Source: Candidatus Pelagibacter sp. (GTDB lineage: Bacteria > Pseudomonadota > Alphaproteobacteria > Pelagibacterales > Pelagibacteraceae). From it: a stretch of DNA of 14,544 bases. Where the stretch lies: NCBI GenBank assembly GCA_012963775.1, contig DTVC01000056.1, forward strand, positions 1 through 14,544, given 5' to 3'. Positions 1 through 7,273 of the stretch are shown here, piece by piece (position 1 is the first letter of the stretch; each line of letters opens with the position of its first letter). A program made the position numbers and the translations under genes. The notes beneath the pieces are model-generated. The model saw only the letters and a program-made list of their open reading frames with translations. It did no database searches and was not told where the DNA came from.

Positions 1-294
1 CTTTAAATCAGCTGTATTAGATTTTTTTTTGGTAGGTGTTCCAACGCAAATAAATATTATATCAGAGTCTTTTATTGCAGAAATAATATCTGTTGTGAAT
101 GAAAGTCTTTTTTGATCAAAATTTTTTTTTACTAATTCCTCTAATCCAGGTTCATATATTGGAATTTTATTAGAATTTAGTTTGTTAATTTTATTTTTGT
201 CAATGTCAGCACAAATTACTTTATTTCCTAAATCAGAAAAACAAGTTCCACTTACCAATCCAACATAACCAGTTCCTATCATGCAAAGTTTCAT
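1..294 (-). CDS. ugd: UDP-glucose 6-dehydrogenase, N-terminal part (cut by window edge)
   Basis: This is the first 98 codons of an NAD-dependent UDP-glucose 6-dehydrogenase, which oxidises UDP-glucose to UDP-glucuronate for surface polysaccharide synthesis in the cytoplasm. The protein opens with MKLCMIGTGYVGLVSGTCF, the Rossmann GxGYVGL dinucleotide-binding loop at residues 7-12 with the family's following VSG. Further on are an acidic residue after the second strand (CADIDKNKI), the family IPIYEPGLEELV stretch near residues 49-60, and IFICVGTPT near residues 82-90, all typical of the UDPGDH N-terminal domain. The central and C-terminal domains, including the catalytic cysteine, lie outside the window. 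Its ATG overlaps the stop of galU in the four bases ATGA, so the two are almost certainly cotranscribed and translationally coupled, giving consecutive steps from glucose-1-phosphate to UDP-glucuronate. A GDP-mannose dehydrogenase is a less likely alternative. Confidence 0.93.
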   Translation of the reverse strand, partial: MKLCMIGTGYVGLVSGTCFSDLGNKVICADIDKNKINKLNSNKIPIYEPGLEELVKKNFDQKRLSFTTDIISAIKDSDIIFICVGTPTKKKSNTADLK

Positions 295-1106
295 ATTTTT
301 GAAATCTCTAGTGATGATTTAATATATCCTTGCATTGTGCCACAGTCTAAATATTTACCAAAAAAGCTGTGGCCTATAAATTTATCACCTTCACGTATTA
401 GTCTTCTAATAGAATCAGTTATATGTACTTCACCACCTTTACCTTTTTTTTGATTTTTTAATTTAGCAAATATTTTTTTTGGCAGAATATATCTTCCTAC
501 AACCGCTCTATTTGAAGGAGCTGATTTAATTTCCGGCTTCTCAATTACGTCCTTGATATAAAAATTATTATTATTAATTTTTGATTTTATTGAATATATT
601 CCCCATCTATTAACTGTTTTTTTATTAACTTTCATGCTAGCCATAACCGAACATTTTTTTCTTTTAAAAATTTTGATCATATCTTTTGAGCAATTTCTTT
701 TAATTACTAGATCATCTGGTAAAAGCATTAGGAAATATTTATCTTTAATAAATTTTTTTGCTTTTAATACGGCGTCACCAGTTCCTAAAGGCTTGTTTTG
801 ATAAACAAATTTTATAATTTTTCTATATTTTAAAATTTTTTTATATTCATTAATAATCCTTTTATCTTTTTTCTGTTTAATTATTTTCTTAAAACAATTA
901 TCATTATAAAAATATTTTTTTATGATTTGTTTTTTTTTTGAAATAATTAAAATTATTTCTTTAATACCTGCGTCAATGCATTCTTCTATAATATACTCTA
1001 CACTAGGTTTGCCATTAATGGGCAAAAGTTCCTTAGCAAAGACACTAGTAAGTGGTAACAATCTTGTACCTAACCCTGCTAATGGAATTATAGCTTGTTT
1101 TATCAT
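291..1106 (-). CDS. galU: UTP-glucose-1-phosphate uridylyltransferase (GalU-type)
   Basis: This 271-residue nucleotidyltransferase most likely makes UDP-glucose from UTP and glucose-1-phosphate. The N-terminus reads MIKQAIIPLAGLGTRLLP, carrying the sugar-nucleotidyltransferase signature GLGTR (residues 11-15) with the following K-E-L-L-P (25-29). It also has PLGTGDAV (106-113; GalU proteins usually have H where this has D), LLPDDL (128-133), an EKP at 189-191, GE at 225-226, and a C-terminal YLDCGTMQGYIKS that matches the family's DCG..xGY motif. The open frame runs 21 codons further upstream, but the homologous protein begins at this ATG, and the longer start would reach into panC on the other strand. 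Its stop overlaps ugd by ATGA. It is divergent from panC with 36 bases between the starts. The protein is strongly Lys/Ile rich and contains an A10 tract around 930-939. GalU and other hexose-1-phosphate transferases are hard to separate by motif alone; the ugd neighbour favours GalU. Confidence 0.9.
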   Translation of the reverse strand: MIKQAIIPLAGLGTRLLPLTSVFAKELLPINGKPSVEYIIEECIDAGIKEIILIISKKKQIIKKYFYNDNCFKKIIKQKKDKRIINEYKKILKYRKIIKFVYQNKPLGTGDAVLKAKKFIKDKYFLMLLPDDLVIKRNCSKDMIKIFKRKKCSVMASMKVNKKTVNRWGIYSIKSKINNNNFYIKDVIEKPEIKSAPSNRAVVGRYILPKKIFAKLKNQKKGKGGEVHITDSIRRLIREGDKFIGHSFFGKYLDCGTMQGYIKSSLEISKI

Positions 1107-1142
1107 TAAAAGTTTTTTAACTATTGATTTGAAGTACCATAA

Positions 1143-1955
1143 ATGAAAATTATTAAAAGTATTAATCAACTAAATAAAGAAGTTAATTTTAAGGCAAACA
1201 TTGGCTTTGTTCCTACAATGGGTATGTTCCATAATGGTCATATTTCATTGATCGAATCTGCAAAAAAAAAATGTAATAAAACTATTGTAAGTATTTTCAT
1301 AAATCCTTCACAATTTAATAAAAAGAGTGATTATAAAAAATATCCAAGAAATTTATCTAGAGACATAAAAATTCTAAAAAGATTAAAAATAGATTTTTTG
1401 TTGCTACCAAATAAAAACCAAATTTATAAAAAAAAACAAAGCATGAAATTAAAATTGAATAAAAAAGATAAAATATTATGTGCAAAATATAGAAAAGGAC
1501 ATTTTGAAGGTGTTTTAGCTGTTATTAATCAATTTCTGAATATTATTGAACCTAAATATATGTTTTTAGGAGAAAAAGATTTTCAACAACTATATTTAAT
1601 AAAAAAATTTATTAAAAAGAAATTTAAAACTAAAATTATATCTTGTAAAACCATACGTGATATGAAAATGGTGGCATTATCTTCTAGGAATAACTTATTA
1701 AACAATAAAGATTTAATTTTATCTTCTAAAATTGCCAAATTATTGATTAAATTTAAAAAAAAATTAATCAAAAATTTTAATAAAATAAATCAAATTAAAA
1801 AAATTAAAGATGAAATAAACAAATTTAAAAATATTGATGTAGAATATTTAGAAATAAGAAATAAGTTCAATTTTTCAAAAAAAATAAATAAACACAATTT
1901 TAAAATATTTGTTGCCTACTATAATAGAAATGTAAGGTTAATAGATAATTATTAA
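1143..1955 (+). CDS. panC: Pantothenate synthetase (pantoate-beta-alanine ligase)
   Basis: PanC joins pantoate and beta-alanine using ATP, through a pantoyl-adenylate, in the last step of vitamin B5 synthesis. The 270-residue protein has the family's nucleotide-binding sequence GFVPTMGMFHNGH (21-33, with the HxxH-type His30 and His33), NPSQF (54-58), RKGHFEGV (117-124), GEKDFQQ (143-149, with the conserved Lys and Gln) and the SSRN loop (180-183, here MVALSSRN where DGLAMSSRN is usual). The C-terminus ends in VRLIDNY, matching the family's TRLIDN. Its length is close to the usual 280 or so. About one residue in five is lysine (56 of 270), concentrated in the linker and C-terminal lid domain, consistent with AT pressure. 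No panB, panD or panE is in view. It is divergent from galU, and its stop overlaps the stop of mgtE by four bases. Confidence 0.93.
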   Translation: MKIIKSINQLNKEVNFKANIGFVPTMGMFHNGHISLIESAKKKCNKTIVSIFINPSQFNKKSDYKKYPRNLSRDIKILKRLKIDFLLLPNKNQIYKKKQSMKLKLNKKDKILCAKYRKGHFEGVLAVINQFLNIIEPKYMFLGEKDFQQLYLIKKFIKKKFKTKIISCKTIRDMKMVALSSRNNLLNNKDLILSSKIAKLLIKFKKKLIKNFNKINQIKKIKDEINKFKNIDVEYLEIRNKFNFSKKINKHNFKIFVAYYNRNVRLIDNY

Positions 1956-3334
1956 TTACCGTAAAAAAAGTATGCACCTACTCCCAAAAAAGATACAAAA
2001 CCAATAACATCAGTTATTGTCGTTACAAAAACACTTGAAGCAATAGCGGGATCTATATTAATTCTTTTGAGTGATACAGGAACTAGAATGCCAAATAAGC
2101 CTGCTACTATCATATTCAGTATCATTGATATAGAAATAATTATAGATAGCTGAATATCATTAAACCAAAGTTGAACAACAAATGCACTGATTATTGCAAA
2201 AATTACTCCATTTAAAATTCCAATACTAAATTCTTTTATAATATTTTGTGATAAATTATTTCTGGTTAGATCATTTGTTGCTAATGTTCTAATTGTTATT
2301 GCTAAAGTTTGCATTCCTGCATTTCCACCCATAGAAGCTACTATTGGCATCAAAAAAGCTAATGCAATCATTTGTTCTATTGTTGCTCCAAACATACTTA
2401 TCACCCATGTAGCTAAAAATGCAGTAAATAGATTTAATAGTAACCAATTAAATCTTCTTTTTGTTTTAATAAAAATACCATCAGTAATTTTTTCGTCTCC
2501 TACACCAGCCAATCTTAAAGTATCTTCCTCGGCTTCTTCTTTTAATACTGTAAGTATATCGTCACTGGTAATCATTCCTACTAGTTTATTATTTTTGTCC
2601 ACTACGCAAGTAGAATTTAAATTATAATTTTCAAATAGGCGACTTACCTCCTCTTTATCCATATCAACTGGAATGAAAAATTGCGTTTCTGACATTATGG
2701 AAATCATTTTAGCTTCTCTTGGTGTTCTAAGAACTTTTGATGAAGGAACTGTACCAATAGGTTTAAATTCGTTATCTACAATATATATTTCTAAAAATTC
2801 ATCTGGCAAATCCTTATTTTCTCTTAAATAATCAATAGTTTGTCCAACAGACCAATTGCTAGGAATTGCTGTAAACTCTCTTTGCATTATTCTTGCAGCA
2901 GAGTCTTCTGGATAACTTAAACTTTCTAATAAAACAAACCTATCTTTTGGTGGCAAAGAACTTAAAATATCATTTTTATTCTTTTCATCTATATTTTCTA
3001 AAATTTTAATAGCATCATCTGATTCAAGATTTTTAAGAATATAAACTATTGAATTAGATGAAAGATATTTGATGATTTCTGATTGAACTGACTCGTTTAA
3101 TTCAACAAAAACTTCTGGATCAATTTTAAAATTATTTAATTTAATTAAATTTTCTCTATCTGTTGAATTTAAATGCTCAATTATATCAGCAGCATCTGCA
3201 GGATGCATTTCCTTGAATGAATTTGAAATAAATACAGCATCATTGCTCGCAATTTTATCAGTTACAACTTCAATATATTCTTTATTAAACTCAAAGTTGA
3301 CCTTTTTATCTTTTATTTTTTTTACAACAGTCAT
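1952..3334 (-). CDS. mgtE: Magnesium transporter MgtE
   Basis: This 460-residue inner-membrane Mg2+ channel/transporter has the full MgtE layout. An N-terminal helical MgtE_N domain (about residues 30-140) carries the signature HPADAADI (44-51). A pair of CBS domains follows (about 145-270; second copy near SEYN-like LVGMITSDDILTVL, 251-264). A five-helix membrane domain covers about 295-458. Within it, MPIVASMGGNAGMQT (319-333) and DPAIASSVFVTTITD (428-442) are the conserved pore-lining stretches; the acidic residue at 442 sits where the family's pore aspartate is expected. In characterised MgtE the N and CBS domains sense cytosolic Mg2+ and close the channel. Nothing regulatory upstream (such as an M-box) fits in the 58 bases before the start. 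It is divergent from lipB and convergent with panC. The ATG at 3334 is the only reasonable start. Confidence 0.95.
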   Translation of the reverse strand: MTVVKKIKDKKVNFEFNKEYIEVVTDKIASNDAVFISNSFKEMHPADAADIIEHLNSTDRENLIKLNNFKIDPEVFVELNESVQSEIIKYLSSNSIVYILKNLESDDAIKILENIDEKNKNDILSSLPPKDRFVLLESLSYPEDSAARIMQREFTAIPSNWSVGQTIDYLRENKDLPDEFLEIYIVDNEFKPIGTVPSSKVLRTPREAKMISIMSETQFFIPVDMDKEEVSRLFENYNLNSTCVVDKNNKLVGMITSDDILTVLKEEAEEDTLRLAGVGDEKITDGIFIKTKRRFNWLLLNLFTAFLATWVISMFGATIEQMIALAFLMPIVASMGGNAGMQTLAITIRTLATNDLTRNNLSQNIIKEFSIGILNGVIFAIISAFVVQLWFNDIQLSIIISISMILNMIVAGLFGILVPVSLKRINIDPAIASSVFVTTITDVIGFVSFLGVGAYFFYGN

Positions 3335-3375
3335 AAAATTATAATTTTAATAAGGCACTATTAATACATAATTTA

Positions 3376-3381
3376 TATAAT
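3376..3381 (+). promoter_or_regulatory. Possible -10 box upstream of lipB
   Basis: A perfect TATAAT lies 11 bases before the lipB ATG, in the 58-base divergent gap between mgtE and lipB. Transcription from it would give a very short or absent leader. No good TTGACA-like element is found 16-18 bases upstream. In sequence this AT-rich the match could be chance, so this is a weak call. Confidence 0.25.
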
Positions 3382-3392
3382 ACAATTCTTTA

Positions 3393-4013
3393 ATGAATAT
3401 AGAGATAAAAAAATCAGAAAAACCAATAGAATATAATAAAGCTATTGAATATTTAGAAAATAGAGTTGTTGAGGTAAATAACAGTAAAGCAAGAGAATTG
3501 ATTTGGTTCTTAGAACATCCATCTGTATATACGGCAGGATCCAGTTTTAATAAAAATGATATTTTAGATGATTCTATAAATTTGATCAAAACTAAACGAG
3601 GAGGTAAAATTACTTGGCATGGGCCAGGTCAATTAGTTTGTTATTTCGTAATTAATTTGAACAATAGAAAAAGAGATATTAGAAATTTTATTAGTTTAAT
3701 TGAAAATTCAATTATTGAATCTCTTAAAGAATATAAAATAAAATCACAGAGTGACAAAAAAAATATAGGTATATGGGTTAAATCAAAAAATAAAATAAAA
3801 AAAATTGCTGCAATTGGAATTAGAATTAAAAGATGGATTGCTTACCATGGGTTTTCTATAAATATTGATAATGATTTAAATAATTATAATAAAATAATTC
3901 CGTGTGGGATTAAAGATAAAGAAGTGACAAATCTTATATCCATTAAAAAACAAAATTATGAGAATTTAAGTGAAAAAATATTAAATAATCTAATTAATAA
4001 TTTAAAAATTTAA
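3393..4013 (+). CDS. lipB: Lipoyl(octanoyl)transferase LipB
   Basis: LipB moves octanoyl groups from octanoyl-ACP to the lipoyl domains of 2-oxoacid dehydrogenases and the glycine cleavage H protein, the first step of endogenous lipoate synthesis. At 206 residues it has family length. The active-site motifs are all visible: RGGKITWHGPGQ (69-80), the conserved Lys near 136-137 in KKIAAIGIRI, the xxHGFSINI motif (152-158), and the catalytic cysteine in IPCGI (Cys171). The Lys and Cys form the expected acyltransferase pair. It is divergent from mgtE, and its last 20 bases overlap the 3' end of the convergent pseudouridine synthase gene. lipA is not in the window. Confidence 0.95.
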   Translation: MNIEIKKSEKPIEYNKAIEYLENRVVEVNNSKARELIWFLEHPSVYTAGSSFNKNDILDDSINLIKTKRGGKITWHGPGQLVCYFVINLNNRKRDIRNFISLIENSIIESLKEYKIKSQSDKKNIGIWVKSKNKIKKIAAIGIRIKRWIAYHGFSINIDNDLNNYNKIIPCGIKDKEVTNLISIKKQNYENLSEKILNNLINNLKI

Positions 4014-4908
4014 GTCTTTTTGTTTTCAATAATTGCTTAAAATAATTGGGTAGTAAAGCAGTATAAGTAAATTTTTTATCATTAATCATAAATCTGATTT
4101 GATAAGAATGAAGCATTAATTCTTTATTTATTGATTTATTAATATTTTCTAATTTATATTTATTATCGCCATAAATTGGATGACCTATACCAAATAGTTG
4201 TTTTCTTAATTGATGTTTTCTACCTGTTATAGGTTTTAATTCAACAAGTGAACAATTGTAATTTTTATCTAATACTTTAAAAATTGTTTTGGCTTTTTCT
4301 AATATTTGCTTTTTGCCTTCATATCTAACTAAATTATTATTCCAAACTCCAGTATTTTTTTCAATTTCACCATGACAGATAGCAAGATATGTTTTGTGAA
4401 TTTTTCTTAATCTAAACAATGATGTAAGCAACCTTGCTGAATCTCTATTTTTTGCAATTATAAAAACTCCTGAAGTTTCTTTATCTAATCTATGAACTGA
4501 ATAAGGCTTTGTATTTTTAAAAATTTCACTTTTTGCAAAAATATCCATGAGATTTTTTTTTGATTTAGTCCCACCTTGGACTGAAATTCCACATTCTTTA
4601 TTAAGAACTACAAAATCATCATTATTATCAATAATTAAATTTTCATTTTCTTTAATAATCTGATTTGTAGGTTGATATTTAACTTTTTTGGAAATGTATT
4701 TTTCTTCAAATTTAAAATTAAAAAAATTTATTTCATCATTCAGTTTCAATTTGACTGAACTTTTAACTTTTTTTTTATTTAATTTAATTTTCCCTATACG
4801 AAGATTTTTTTCAACTAAGCTTTGTGGAATTTTACCAATATTATTTCTTATCCATCTATCAATTCGCATATTTATAGATGAAGAGTCTATTTTGAAAGAC
4901 TTATTCAT
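3994..4908 (-). CDS. rluC: 23S rRNA pseudouridine synthase, RluC/RluD type
   Basis: This 304-residue protein converts specific uridines in large-subunit rRNA to pseudouridine. An N-terminal S4 RNA-binding domain (about residues 13-65, MRIDRWIRNN...RIGKIKLN) precedes the RsuA/RluA-family catalytic domain. The catalytic motif is HRLDKETSG (139-147, with catalytic Asp142), followed by the family's HKTYLAICHGEI (171-182), ITGRKHQLRKQL (227-238) and GHPIYGDNKY (242-251). The motif set and the S4 domain place it in the RluA/C/D group. RluC (positions 955/2504/2580 in E. coli) fits best, but I cannot exclude RluD or another paralogue from motifs alone. Its ATG is 16 bases after the rplQ stop on the same strand, so it may be transcribed as a tail gene of the alpha operon. 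Its 3' end overlaps lipB by 20 bases. Confidence 0.82.
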   Translation of the reverse strand: MNKSFKIDSSSINMRIDRWIRNNIGKIPQSLVEKNLRIGKIKLNKKKVKSSVKLKLNDEINFFNFKFEEKYISKKVKYQPTNQIIKENENLIIDNNDDFVVLNKECGISVQGGTKSKKNLMDIFAKSEIFKNTKPYSVHRLDKETSGVFIIAKNRDSARLLTSLFRLRKIHKTYLAICHGEIEKNTGVWNNNLVRYEGKKQILEKAKTIFKVLDKNYNCSLVELKPITGRKHQLRKQLFGIGHPIYGDNKYKLENINKSINKELMLHSYQIRFMINDKKFTYTALLPNYFKQLLKTKRLKFLNY

Positions 4909-4924
4909 TATTTTCGAAATATTG

Positions 4925-5362
4925 TTAAGCTGTAGCTATTTTCTTTTCTTCCTTATTATCTTTAAGGTTTTCTTTTCTCTTTTTATTTACTCTTTTAGCC
5001 TCTACATCTCTATCTACAAATTCAATAACTGCCATTGGCGCGTTATCTCCATATCTAAATCCAGCTTTAATTATTCTTGTGTATCCACCTTTTCTTTTTT
5101 CATATCTCTTTGCAAGAGTTTTTTTAACTTTATTTGCTGAATTGATATCCTGTAATTTTGAAACCAAGGCTTTTGTATTAATTAAAGTATCTTTTTTTCC
5201 TAAAGTAATAATTTTATCAGCTTGTGGTTTAAGTACTTTTGCTTTTGGCAATGTTGTTGTTATTTGTTCATATTTAATTAGTGAGTTCAGCATATTTTTA
5301 ATTAATGCTTTTCTGTGCTCTGATGTTCTATTTAATTTTTTATACCCTAATCTATGTCTCAT
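4925..5362 (-). CDS. rplQ: 50S ribosomal protein L17
   Basis: L17 is a large-subunit protein near the exit tunnel. The 145-residue protein begins [19 protein letters not shown], the strongly conserved L17 start. It continues with MLNSLIKYEQITTTLPKAK and the GGYTRI..AGFRYGDNAPMAVIEFVDR segment (about 92-118). A charged Lys/Glu-rich tail (about residues 119-145) makes it longer than the 127-residue E. coli protein; tails of this kind occur in alphaproteobacterial L17. It is the last ribosomal gene of the alpha operon, and its ATG overlaps the rpoA stop by one base (TAATG). No terminator hairpin fits in the 16 bases that follow. Confidence 0.97.
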   Translation of the reverse strand: MRHRLGYKKLNRTSEHRKALIKNMLNSLIKYEQITTTLPKAKVLKPQADKIITLGKKDTLINTKALVSKLQDINSANKVKKTLAKRYEKRKGGYTRIIKAGFRYGDNAPMAVIEFVDRDVEAKRVNKKRKENLKDNKEEKKIATA

Positions 5363-6390
5363 TAAATTGATTCCTCAAGCTTTTTTGACAATTCAGCAAT
5401 ATTTTCTGGTGGCCAATTTGGAATTTCCATACCAAGATAAAGCGACATTCCATTTAACACTTCTTTAATTTCGTTTAATGATTTTCTTCCAAAATTCGGT
5501 GTACGAAGCATTTCTCCTTCTGATTTTTGGACTAAATCACCTATGTATATGATATTGTCATTTTTTAAACAATTCATTGATCTAACAGAAAGTTCTAATT
5601 CATCAACTTTACGTAATAAATTTCTGTTGAATTCAGGTTCAGATGGTTTTTCACGTACTATAACTTCTTGTGGTTCATCAAAATTAACGAACATGCCTAA
5701 TTGATCTTGAAATATTCTAGCTGAATAAGCAACAGCATCCTCTGCAGAAATAGATCCATTTGTCTCAACTTCCATGGTTAATTTATCATAATCAAAAGCT
5801 TTTCCTCCTCTTGCTGTGCTTATAGAGTAAGAAACTTTTTTCACAGGACTAAATAGTGAATCTATAGGTATTAATCCTAAAGGTGGCTCTTCGGGCTTGT
5901 TCATATCAGCTGCCACATATCCTTTTCCATTTCCAACTGTCATTTCCATATGAAAGTGAGTATTTTCATCAAGATTACAAATTACTAAATCAGGATTTAA
6001 AATTTCTATATCGGCAATTTGTGTAATGTGTGATGCTTTAATTTCACCTGGTCCTTTTGCATCTAATATTAATTTTTTTAATTCCTCTGAAGAGCTTTTT
6101 AAAGCTAAAGATTTAACATTCAAAACAATATCTGTTACATCTTCTCTAACACCTTTTATTGACGTGAATTCATGTAGTACACCATCAATTTGGATAGCTG
6201 TAACAGCTGTTCCTCTTATAGAAGATAATAGAATTCTTCTTAAAGAGTTTCCTAGAGTTAAACCATAACCTTTTTCTAAAGGCTCAGCTATAATTTTAGC
6301 AAAAGATTTATCATCACTTAATTGAACTTCAAGTTTGGGCGGTTTAATCATTGATTTCCAGTTTTTTGCATTTACGTCTATAGTCTCCAT
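5362..6390 (-). CDS. rpoA: DNA-directed RNA polymerase subunit alpha
   Basis: The alpha subunit nucleates RNA polymerase assembly and contacts activators and UP elements. The 342-residue protein has the N-terminal dimerisation domain (about 15-240) with [17 protein letters not shown] (41-57). A flexible linker (about 241-258) leads to the helix-hairpin-helix C-terminal domain (about 260-328). The DNA-binding residues are kept in [10 protein letters not shown] (267-276): Arg270 corresponds to E. coli Arg265, and the Asn is retained. [14 protein letters not shown] (297-310) matches the second conserved region. It starts immediately after the rpsK stop with no spacer. rpsD, which separates rpsK and rpoA in E. 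coli, is not here. Confidence 0.98.
   Translation of the reverse strand: METIDVNAKNWKSMIKPPKLEVQLSDDKSFAKIIAEPLEKGYGLTLGNSLRRILLSSIRGTAVTAIQIDGVLHEFTSIKGVREDVTDIVLNVKSLALKSSSEELKKLILDAKGPGEIKASHITQIADIEILNPDLVICNLDENTHFHMEMTVGNGKGYVAADMNKPEEPPLGLIPIDSLFSPVKKVSYSISTARGGKAFDYDKLTMEVETNGSISAEDAVAYSARIFQDQLGMFVNFDEPQEVIVREKPSEPEFNRNLLRKVDELELSVRSMNCLKNDNIIYIGDLVQKSEGEMLRTPNFGRKSLNEIKEVLNGMSLYLGMEIPNWPPENIAELSKKLEESI
5371..5376 (-). promoter_or_regulatory. Shine-Dalgarno site for rplQ
   Basis: GAGGAA on the minus strand ends eight bases before the rplQ ATG and lies within the last codons of rpoA. It supports the ATG at 5362 and independent initiation in addition to the TAATG stop-start overlap. 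Confidence 0.6.
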
Positions 6391-6834
6391 TTATACTCTC
6401 CTTTTTTTTGGTGGTCTTGTGCCATTATGAGGCATAGGTGTTGTATCTTTTATAGAAATAATTTTAAATCCTCTTGCTTGTAAAGCTCTTAGAGCAGTTT
6501 CTCTTCCTGAACCTGGTCCTTTAACTTCAACTGATAAGGTTTTCATACCTACTTCTAAAGCTTTAACTGCAGCAGCATCTGCTGCTACTTGAGCAGCGTA
6601 AGGTGTTGATTTTCTAGATCCTTTAAACCCTTTTTGTCCAGCAGAAGCCCATGAAATAATATTACCATATGTGTCAGCAATAGAAACTATTGTATTGTTA
6701 AAAGTTGATTGCACATAAGCTATACCGTTTAAAACATTTTTTTTAGTTTTCTTTTTTTTTGAATAAGTGCTTTTTTTTACAGACTTTGATTTATCTTGTG
6801 GTTGATCTTTATTTTCAATTTTGTCTTTTTTCAT
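6391..6834 (-). CDS. rpsK: 30S ribosomal protein S11, with extended N-terminus
   Basis: S11 sits on the small-subunit platform near the mRNA exit. The core is typical: [19 protein letters not shown] (34-52), [14 protein letters not shown] (74-87), KGPGSGRE and the invariant C-terminal PPKKRRV. The protein is 147 residues against about 129 in E. coli. The difference is an N-terminal Lys/Asp/Gln-rich leader of about 18 extra residues before the conserved basic segment. No internal Met lies between the ATG and the core, so this is the only ATG start available. The ATG is three bases after the rpsM stop, and the stop abuts the rpoA ATG. Confidence 0.96.
   Translation of the reverse strand: MKKDKIENKDQPQDKSKSVKKSTYSKKKKTKKNVLNGIAYVQSTFNNTIVSIADTYGNIISWASAGQKGFKGSRKSTPYAAQVAADAAAVKALEVGMKTLSVEVKGPGSGRETALRALQARGFKIISIKDTTPMPHNGTRPPKKRRV
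6398..6403 (-). promoter_or_regulatory. Shine-Dalgarno site for rpoA
   Basis: AAGGAG on the minus strand ends seven bases before the rpoA ATG. It is embedded in the Lys-Arg-Arg codons at the end of rpsK, so the conserved S11 tail doubles as the rpoA ribosome-binding site. Confidence 0.65.
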
Positions 6835-6837
6835 TAT

Positions 6838-7221
6838 TTATTTTTTAAGTGGTGTTAATTTTTTACCAGCGATAGCAATAGCTTTTCCTTTTCTTGTTCG
6901 TGCATTGCATCTTGTTCTTTGTCCTCTTACGGGCAATTTTTTTCTATGTCTAGATCCTCTATACGTTGCTAAATCAACTAATCTTTTTATGCTTAAAAAG
7001 TTTTCTCTTCTTAAATCACCTTCAACAATAAAATTTTTATCAATATACTCTCTAATTTTTAATATATGATCATCTGTTAATTCATTAACTCTTTTTGATT
7101 TGGGTATTTCAAGTGAATCACAAATCTGCTTGGAAAATTTATCACCAATACCATAAATATAAGTTAGACCAACTTGCACAAGTTTGTTTTGAGGAATGTT
7201 TACACCTGCGATACGAGCCAT
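6838..7221 (-). CDS. rpsM: 30S ribosomal protein S13
   Basis: S13 lies in the small-subunit head and contacts the P-site tRNA and the large subunit. The 127-residue protein begins [26 protein letters not shown], the classic S13 start with the helix-two-turn-helix. It continues with [18 protein letters not shown] and the basic tail [16 protein letters not shown]. It is the first gene of the alpha cluster and is separated from adk by 56 bases, the widest gap in the ribosomal block. A candidate promoter lies in that gap. Confidence 0.98.
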   Translation of the reverse strand: MARIAGVNIPQNKLVQVGLTYIYGIGDKFSKQICDSLEIPKSKRVNELTDDHILKIREYIDKNFIVEGDLRRENFLSIKRLVDLATYRGSRHRKKLPVRGQRTRCNARTRKGKAIAIAGKKLTPLKK

Positions 7222-7245
7222 AAATTTGTGATTAAAATTTAGCCT

Positions 7246-7273
7246 TTTATATAAGAAGTTCTTTTAAAGTCAA
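7246..7273 (-). promoter_or_regulatory. Candidate sigma70 promoter for rpsM-rpsK-rpoA-rplQ
   Basis: On the minus strand, TTGACT (7268-7273) is followed after 16 bases by TATAAA (7246-7251). This is a good -35/-10 pair in the 56-base adk-rpsM gap, and transcription would start about 18 bases before the rpsM ATG. The spacer contains the 11-base inverted repeat AAGAA-C-TTCTT (7253-7263), which could be chance or a small operator. In AT-rich DNA -10 matches are cheap, but the TTGACT and its spacing add weight. Confidence 0.45.

Noticed and set aside
1107..1142. Divergent galU-panC gap searched for promoter boxes
   Set aside because: Only poor matches to -35 and -10 were found. Promoters must exist nearby or inside the opposing genes, but none can be named.
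1107..1169. Longer galU start 21 codons upstream
   Set aside because: The added residues do not resemble the family N-terminus and would overlap panC on the other strand. The ATG at 1106 gives the standard beginning.
3347..3589. Minus-strand open frame of 80 codons over the start of lipB
   Set aside because: It is antisense to lipB, which has all catalytic motifs, and shows no family features.
3996..4026. TTAAA-AA-TTTAA followed by T-runs at the end of lipB, considered as a terminator
   Set aside because: The five-pair stem is all A-T with a two-base loop. Similar stretches are frequent by chance in this composition.
4909..4924. Small palindrome TTTCGAAA between rplQ and the pseudouridine synthase gene, considered as a terminator
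   Set aside because: An eight-base AT-rich stem with no loop and no following T-run on the minus strand cannot be supported as a terminator.
4688..5140. Plus-strand open frame of 150 codons, rich in Phe, Ile and Ser
   Set aside because: It lies antisense to the pseudouridine synthase and rplQ. Its hydrophobic composition is what the complement of Lys/Asn-rich codons gives, and no family is recognisable.
5079..5468. Plus-strand open frame of 129 codons with membrane-like segments
   Set aside because: It is antisense to rplQ and rpoA, both certain genes. It arises from AT-rich complement codons.
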